This document shows positions 63,991-64,000 of a DNA stretch of 64,000 nucleotides, piece after piece; the stretch's first letter is position 1; the number at the start of each line of letters is the position of its first letter. The DNA comes from Cranoglanis bouderius. Its lineage: Eukaryota; Chordata; Actinopteri; Siluriformes; Cranoglanididae. A model generated the notes under the pieces. That model saw only the letters and a list, made by a program, of their open reading frames with translations, searched no databases and was not told where the DNA came from. The translations under genes were made by a program, and so were the position numbers. The stretch lies in the NCBI GenBank assembly GCA_023630585.1, contig CM042565.1, positions 10,415,513 through 10,479,512 on the forward strand. The letters run 5' to 3'.

Positions 63991-64000
63991 TTAAAAAATG

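Overview
This window is vertebrate nuclear DNA, almost certainly from a teleost fish and perhaps a catfish or another ostariophysan. The evidence is spliced genes with GT-AG introns, abundant Tc1/mariner transposons with long terminal inverted repeats, tRNA-derived SINEs, L2 and hAT relics, and long CA/TA/TATC microsatellites. There are no operons, CRISPR arrays or prokaryotic signals. The catfish suggestion is inference from repeat style only.

Three protein genes and one microRNA can be supported. HSF5 (minus strand, two exons at 1929-3539, 3' part outside the window) has a CpG-rich upstream region at 3560-4260. It is divergent from SUPT4H1 (plus strand, five exons at 5301-9022, complete 117-aa protein). 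After about 20 kb of transposon-dominated intergenic DNA comes the miR-142 hairpin (plus strand, 29677-29762), in a candidate two-exon primary transcript ending near 30015. Tail-to-tail with it lies TSPOAP1 (BZRAP1/RIMBP1, minus strand). At least 20 coding exons between 33620 and 61627 join in a consistent reading phase to 1474 codons plus stop. They encode a coiled-coil end, SH3, three FN3 domains, an acidic linker, two more SH3 domains and a basic tail. The N-terminal exons lie beyond the right edge.

Region by region: 1-1703 holds two deleted Tc1-type elements; 1929-3539 HSF5; 5301-9406 SUPT4H1; 9.4-28.3 kb is a graveyard of SINEs, L2, hAT and five or more Tc1/mariner copies, including a transposon-in-transposon nest at 24885-27425 and two full-length Tc1 elements end to end at 18118-21206; 28.3-30.0 kb is the miR-142 locus; 30.2-33.6 kb is the probable TSPOAP1 3' UTR; 33.6-61.6 kb is TSPOAP1 with repeat-filled introns; 61.6-64 kb is its next intron.

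The genes are not one pathway. HSF5 is a heat-shock-factor-family regulator linked to the male germ line, SUPT4H1 a general elongation factor subunit, miR-142 a blood-cell microRNA, and TSPOAP1 an active-zone scaffold. Their neighbourhood is a conserved vertebrate block (human 17q22 from memory). I found no convincing undescribed biological system. The most useful observations are the unlabelled miR-142 locus with an ETS-RUNX composite site, the orientation of TSPOAP1 against SUPT4H1/miR-142, the uncertain TSPOAP1 exons, and the transposon families.
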